The notes below the pieces were generated by a model, which saw only the letters and a list, made by a program, of their open reading frames with translations, was not told where the DNA came from and did no database searches. 64,000 nucleotides of DNA from positions 66,412 to 130,411 of the forward strand of contig DIMW01000002.1 in the NCBI GenBank assembly GCA_002425765.1, written 5' to 3'. This DNA comes from Spirochaetaceae bacterium UBA5556. Lineage in GTDB: Bacteria > Spirochaetota > Spirochaetia > Treponematales > Rectinemataceae. Below are positions 60,637 to 64,000 of the stretch, in pieces. Position numbers and translations under genes: made by a program. How positions within the stretch are numbered: the first letter of the stretch is position 1; each line of letters starts with the position of its first letter.

Positions 60637-60663
60637 AATGGTCTCTTTTCCTTTTCTCTAAAC

Positions 60664-60695
60664 AAAAAGCCGCCCCTGCGGGGGACGGCCTTTTT
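60664..60695 (-). terminator. Terminator of the ribosomal alpha operon
   Basis: Minus-strand stem of AAAAA-GCCG-CCC type pairing with a T-rich 3' arm, ending in TTTTT. A second small hairpin, CCTCGC-ATTC-GCGAGG (60717-60732), sits just after the zinc-ribbon gene stop. Confidence 0.75.
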
Positions 60696-60734
60696 ACTCA
60701 TGCAACATTCATTTCACCTCGCATTCGCGAGGTC

Positions 60735-60905
60735 TCACTTCGCATTAGCGAGGTGGGCTTTGCATACTTTGCATATCTTGGTCTTCTTGCCATCGATCTC
60801 CTGCTCGTATACCACCTTGACACCGGTGCGCCCGCACACGGGACATGTCCCGCGGCCACTCGCGGCAACTTCTCTTAGGCCTTTTCCTCTATGTGCTTTG
60901 GACAT
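60735..60905 (-). CDS. 56-residue zinc-ribbon protein downstream of rplQ
   Basis: Starts MSKAHRGKGLREVAASG and contains CPVCGRTG and CKVCKAHL, two CxxC pairs 24 residues apart: a zinc ribbon. It is very basic, consistent with binding RNA or the ribosome. GGGAGG lies eight bases before the ATG. It begins 24 bases after rplQ and is before the operon terminator, so it is cotranscribed with ribosomal proteins. I do not know a name for it; it is not a standard ribosomal protein of Escherichia coli. Confidence 0.8.
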   Translation of the reverse strand: MSKAHRGKGLREVAASGRGTCPVCGRTGVKVVYEQEIDGKKTKICKVCKAHLANAK

Positions 60906-60928
60906 TTCAGCTTCCTCCCTGTGAACCC

Positions 60929-61354
60929 TTAGGCCTGCTGCTTCTTTGCCTTGCGCGCGGCCTTGCGTTTCTCGCGCTCGGCCCTCTTTTCGTCGGCCTT
61001 CTGATCGACCAGCTCAAGCACGACAAGGCTGGCGGCGTCGTTCGCGCGATCACCGAGTTTGAGAATGCGGGTATACCCGCCGTTGCGCTCCTTGAAGCGC
61101 GGGCCGATTTCGGTGAACAGCTTGGCTACCGCATCCTCGCCGTATAATCTGGCGGACGCGATTCTGCGATTATGGACCGAATCAACCTTTGCCCTGGTGA
61201 TGAGCTTTTCAGCCGCGCGCCTCGCCTCGATCGCCTTCGCCTTTGTGGTTACGATCTTCTCCTCTTTGAGCAGCACGGTAACCATATTGCGAATAAGAGC
61301 CTTGCGGTGAGCGGCGACTCGGTTCAGTTTGTTATAGCCGATCTTATGATTCAT
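60929..61354 (-). CDS. rplQ: Ribosomal protein L17
   Basis: 141 residues. The N terminus NHKIGYNKLNRVAAHRKALIRNMVTVLLKEEKI matches bL17, followed by AKAIEARRAAEKLITRAK and the RNGGYTRILKLGDRANDAA signature. The C-terminal 20 residues are a Lys/Ala-rich tail. The start lies 11 bases inside the end of rpoA. Confidence 0.97.
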   Translation of the reverse strand: MNHKIGYNKLNRVAAHRKALIRNMVTVLLKEEKIVTTKAKAIEARRAAEKLITRAKVDSVHNRRIASARLYGEDAVAKLFTEIGPRFKERNGGYTRILKLGDRANDAASLVVLELVDQKADEKRAEREKRKAARKAKKQQA

Positions 61355-62399
61355 CGCTCTCTTCCTTCTTCATATTGAGTTTGATGTGATTTCTCAGCGC
61401 GGAATAATCCGACATACCGAGGGTCAGATTCCATTCGGCAAGCTTTGTCTTGATTTCCTGAAGAGACTTTTTACCGAAGTTGCGCGTCTTGGTGATTTCT
61501 TCCTCAGTCTTCTTGGTGAGGTCGCCGATGGTCCTGATGCTCGCATTCTTGAGACAGTTGAACGAACGTACGGAGAGCTCAAGCTCTTCGACGGGCATAT
61601 TGAGAATCTGGCGAACGCGTTCTTCGATCTCGTCGCTCGTCTCCTCGCCGCCGGCTTCATTCTCGTCGAAATTCACGAAGATCGAGAAGTGATCCTTCGC
61701 GATTTTTCCCGCTTCGCCGAGGGCGTCTTCCGGACGAATAGTGCCATCGGTCCATATCTCGAGCACGAGTTTGTCGTAGTCGGAGCGCTGGCCAACCCGT
61801 GTCGGCTCAATGGCGTATTTCACTCTCGTCACTGGCGTGAAGATCGCGTCCATCGGGATGGTGCCCACGACATCGATGTACTTCTCGTTCACTTCGCTCG
61901 GCACATAGCCGCGACCCAGATTCACCTGGAGCTCCAAGCCGAGGTGGACTGTCGGCTCAAAGCTCGCGATCTTGAGATCGGGATTGAGCACGACGAGGGA
62001 TCCCTGATCGGCAAAGAAATTGCCGCGCAGTTCCTCGATGCCTTTGATCTCGTAGTCGAGCGTGAGCTCCTCTTTGTCGTTTGGAAGCCGCAAGCGCAGC
62101 TTTTTCAGATTGTTCAGAACTTCGATCGTATCTTCCACCACGCCTGGGATGGTCTCGAACTCGCTCGTAATTACGTGCGGTACACCTTCGTCATCGTACC
62201 GAGTGATGCGGACGGCGGTGATCGCATACCCCTGAATGGAGGACAACAGGATGCGGCGCAGGGTATTCCCGACGGTAGTTCCATAGCCCGGCTCAAAAGG
62301 ATACGCCACGAACTTGCCATAGGTGTCAGTCGATTCGCTCTGTTCGTAGGTGATGCCCTTCGGCCTCTTGAAACCTTTAAGTAGGCTTTTGCGCGCCAT
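61344..62399 (-). CDS. rpoA: RNA polymerase alpha subunit
   Basis: 351 residues. N-terminal assembly domain: FVAYPFEPGYGTTVGNTLRRILLSSIQGYAI, and later LELQVNLGRGYVPSE. The C-terminal domain (about 270-330) has LELSVRSFNCLKNASIRTIGDLTKKTEEEI, the UP-element and activator contact region, then RNFGKKSLQEIK. It overlaps rplQ by 11 bases and follows rpsD by nine, the usual alpha-operon order. Confidence 0.98.
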   Translation of the reverse strand: MARKSLLKGFKRPKGITYEQSESTDTYGKFVAYPFEPGYGTTVGNTLRRILLSSIQGYAITAVRITRYDDEGVPHVITSEFETIPGVVEDTIEVLNNLKKLRLRLPNDKEELTLDYEIKGIEELRGNFFADQGSLVVLNPDLKIASFEPTVHLGLELQVNLGRGYVPSEVNEKYIDVVGTIPMDAIFTPVTRVKYAIEPTRVGQRSDYDKLVLEIWTDGTIRPEDALGEAGKIAKDHFSIFVNFDENEAGGEETSDEIEERVRQILNMPVEELELSVRSFNCLKNASIRTIGDLTKKTEEEITKTRNFGKKSLQEIKTKLAEWNLTLGMSDYSALRNHIKLNMKKEESDES

Positions 62400-62408
62400 T
62401 TCCGCTCC

Positions 62409-63044
62409 TTATTTCGAGTATAACTCGACGACCAGCTGTTCTTTGATATCCACAGTGTCCGTAACGTCCTGGCGCTGCGGATTGGTGACGTAACGGCCGG
62501 TCATTTCATCTGCATTGACCTCAAGCCACGGCATAACGCCAGATTTCTGCGTCTCTTCGAGTGCCTGGCGGATCGTATCCATCTTTTTGGCCGCCCCGAT
62601 CACGGAGACCACATCGCCGGCCTTCACGAGGGAAGAGGCGATGTTCACGCGTTTCCCGTTGACGGCGATGTGACCATGGTTTACAAGCTGGCGCGCCTGC
62701 GCCCGCGACGTCGCGAAGTGCAGCCGGTACACGACATTGTCCAATCTGCGCTCGAGAAGGATGATGAGATTGTCGCCAGTCTTGCCGGGCAGACCAAGAG
62801 CCCTCTCGAAGGTATTGCGGAACTGACGCTCCATGAGGCCATAGTTGCGCTTGAGCGCCTGTTTCTCACGGAGCTGCACCGCATATTCGGACTTCTTTCC
62901 GATGCGGGTCTTTGGAGCCTTCCCCGGGGGAAGGCGTTTTTTATTGATCGGGCACTTGTCGCTCCGACAGCGCTCGCCCTTCAAAAAGAGCTTCCTGCCC
63001 TCTGCGCGGCAGAGTCTGCACACAGGTCCAGTATATCTAGCCAT
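62409..63044 (-). CDS. rpsD: Ribosomal protein S4
   Basis: 211 residues. ARYTGPVCRLCRAEG and CRSDKCPINKK give four Cys (9, 12, 26, 31), so this is the zinc-binding C+ form. The S4 domain shows LERRLDNVVYRLHFATSRAQARQLVNHGHIAVNGKRVNI. It starts assembly of the small subunit 5' domain. Confidence 0.98.
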   Translation of the reverse strand: MARYTGPVCRLCRAEGRKLFLKGERCRSDKCPINKKRLPPGKAPKTRIGKKSEYAVQLREKQALKRNYGLMERQFRNTFERALGLPGKTGDNLIILLERRLDNVVYRLHFATSRAQARQLVNHGHIAVNGKRVNIASSLVKAGDVVSVIGAAKKMDTIRQALEETQKSGVMPWLEVNADEMTGRYVTNPQRQDVTDTVDIKEQLVVELYSK

Positions 63045-63059
63045 TCTTATAACCCCCTC

Positions 63060-63452
63060 TTAAATGCGGCGGGCCTTCCGGGGCCTGCAGCCATTATGGG
63101 GAATCGGTGTCACATCGTTGATCGACTTGACTTTAAGCCCCATTACGCCGAGCTGTCGGATCGCGGACTCGCGGCCGATGCCGGGCCCTTTCACGAACAC
63201 ATGCGCCTCACGCAGGCCGGCCTGCATCGCTTTCTGCACCGCAGCCTCGGTCACTGTCTGAGCGGCGAATGGTGTGGATTTTTTTGCGCCGCGGAACTCA
63301 TGGCTTCCGGAACTCGACCATGAAATCGCGTTCCCATTGAGGTCGGTCACGGTCACAATCGTATTGTTGAAGGTCGCCTGGATGTAGACATTCCCTTCAT
63401 ATACGCTCTTTTTCTCTTTTCTTTTCTTTGTCTTTGTCGTACTCGCAGCCAC
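63060..63452 (-). CDS. rpsK: Ribosomal protein S11
   Basis: 130 residues. Core NVYIQATFNNTIVTVTDLNGNAISWSS, then GLREAHVFVKGPGIGRESAIRQL and the basic end HNGCRPRKARRI, all typical of uS11. The N terminus is a short Lys-rich tail. It follows rpsM by 15 bases. Confidence 0.98.
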   Translation of the reverse strand: MAASTTKTKKRKEKKSVYEGNVYIQATFNNTIVTVTDLNGNAISWSSSGSHEFRGAKKSTPFAAQTVTEAAVQKAMQAGLREAHVFVKGPGIGRESAIRQLGVMGLKVKSINDVTPIPHNGCRPRKARRI

Positions 63453-63467
63453 GTGTATGCCCCTCCG

Positions 63468-63839
63468 TTAGACGGCTTTCTTTTTATTCGCAACGGTCTT
63501 TCTCTTACCTTTGCGCGTGCGCGCATTCGTTCTCGTCCGCTGTCCGCGAACGGGAAGACCTCTGCGGTGGCGTAGGCCGCGATAGCAGCCAATATCCATA
63601 AGTCGCTTGATATTCAACGCAATCTCGGTTCTCAAGCGGCCTTCGACTTTGTAGTCGTTCTCGATGACTTTGCGAAGCTCGTTGATCTCCTCATTGGAAA
63701 GATCGTTGATTCTTTTGTTCGGATCGATGCCGGTAGTTTCGCAAATCCGAAGTGCGCTGGATCGCCCGATTCCATAAATATAGGTGAGGGCGATATCAAC
63801 ATGCTTGTTAGGGAGGTCGACTCCCGCGATACGCGCCAT
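63468..63839 (-). CDS. rpsM: Ribosomal protein S13
   Basis: 123 residues from MARIAGVDLPNKHVDIALTYIYGIGR. The helix-two-turn-helix is in IGRSSALRICETTGID, and the C terminus has RGLRHRRGLPVRGQRTRTNARTRKG with a basic tail. AGGAGG precedes the ATG; a longer frame runs back through rpmJ but is not coding. Confidence 0.98.
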   Translation of the reverse strand: MARIAGVDLPNKHVDIALTYIYGIGRSSALRICETTGIDPNKRINDLSNEEINELRKVIENDYKVEGRLRTEIALNIKRLMDIGCYRGLRHRRGLPVRGQRTRTNARTRKGKRKTVANKKKAV

Positions 63840-63855
63840 GAGCTTCCTCCTGCTC

Positions 63856-63969
63856 TCAGCCTTGTTTCTGTTTGTGTTTAGGATTGTCGCAGACAATCCT
63901 GACCACACCGTTGCGCCGTATTACCTTGCATTTATCGCAGATTTTCTTGACGCTCGTTCTGACCTTCAT
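63856..63969 (-). CDS. rpmJ: Ribosomal protein L36
   Basis: 37 residues: MKVRTSVKKICDKCKVIRR, then NGVVRIVCDNPKHKQKQG. Three Cys and one His form the zinc site of the C+ type. AGGGGGAA precedes the ATG. The gene starts the visible part of the operon; upstream sequence (63970-64000) holds no further gene that I can identify. Confidence 0.97.
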   Translation of the reverse strand: MKVRTSVKKICDKCKVIRRNGVVRIVCDNPKHKQKQG

Positions 63970-64000
63970 GGGTTCCCCCTATTCGCAAACACGCAATTAA

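Noticed and set aside
60717..60750. Short repeated CCTCGC/GCGAGG units as a CRISPR or repeat array
   Set aside because: They form one small hairpin and one partial copy only, without regular spacers. They are better explained as part of the 3' end of the ribosomal operon.
1..64000. tRNA, rRNA, CRISPR arrays or prophage
   Set aside because: I found no tRNA-like cloverleaf, no rRNA sequence, no regular repeat-spacer array and no phage structural genes.

Overview
The window (about 57% G+C, intact ribosomal genes, dense operons) looks like chromosome of an anaerobic, fermentative bacterium. A spirochaete is my best guess. The pointers are a pyruvate:ferredoxin oxidoreductase, an NfnAB-type electron-bifurcating transhydrogenase, a ferredoxin-like membrane protein, many ABC importers, TPR and lipoprotein genes, and diguanylate cyclases with 7TM sensor heads. 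Taxonomy is inferred, not shown by a marker gene I could compare.

Layout. 1-2,700: iron-type ABC importer pieces, a HAD phosphatase and a TPR protein (minus strand). 2,704-13,040: redox core (NfnB/NfnA, a NapH-like 4Fe-4S membrane protein, nucleoside phosphorylase, a two-gene sugar nucleotidyltransferase/left-handed beta-helix pair, and the 1186-residue pyruvate oxidoreductase). 13,100-24,250: VanZ-like protein, membrane-bound LuxR regulator, MazG, MATE exporter, MFS-HEAT fusion, YhbY, YggT, DUF72, RluA-type pseudouridine synthase and an antiporter fused to a PTS IIA domain. 24,290-32,770: accessory stretch with a 7TM-GGDEF protein, a subtilase lipoprotein, two immunoglobulin/PKD-type lipoproteins, a decayed IS1595-family transposase, another decayed reading frame and a ferritin-like DUF2202 protein. 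32,958-41,333: seven-gene peptide-uptake operon with a complete Dpp/Opp transporter, a D-aminoacylase-family enzyme and an unusual M19 dipeptidase. 41,413-43,087: second GGDEF gene plus a duplicated fragment of a paralogue. 43,179-51,201: divergent amino-sugar cluster (MurR, MurQ and SGNH hydrolase on one side; sugar ABC importer, AGE-family epimerase and BadF-family kinase on the other). 51,226-60,640: EamA, HutH, a 1158-residue protein possibly of the diphosphate-dependent PEP carboxykinase type, a DOMON plus b561-like pair, HutI and RarD. 60,735-63,969: end of the ribosomal alpha operon (rpmJ, rpsM, rpsK, rpsD, rpoA, rplQ) followed by a 56-residue zinc-ribbon protein.

How it fits together. 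The peptide operon and the amino-sugar cluster lie side by side, split by one GGDEF gene. Together they could take in and break down both halves of peptidoglycan debris: D-amino-acid-containing peptides, and N-acetylmuramic acid or related amino sugars, the latter by a PTS-free route (import, kinase, MurQ etherase). A second theme is transcript structure. Several genes lack a Shine-Dalgarno sequence and instead have a promoter-like -10 box 6-9 bases before the ATG, which suggests leaderless mRNAs. Function assignments rest on motifs and recognised family sequence patterns read by eye; no database search was run.
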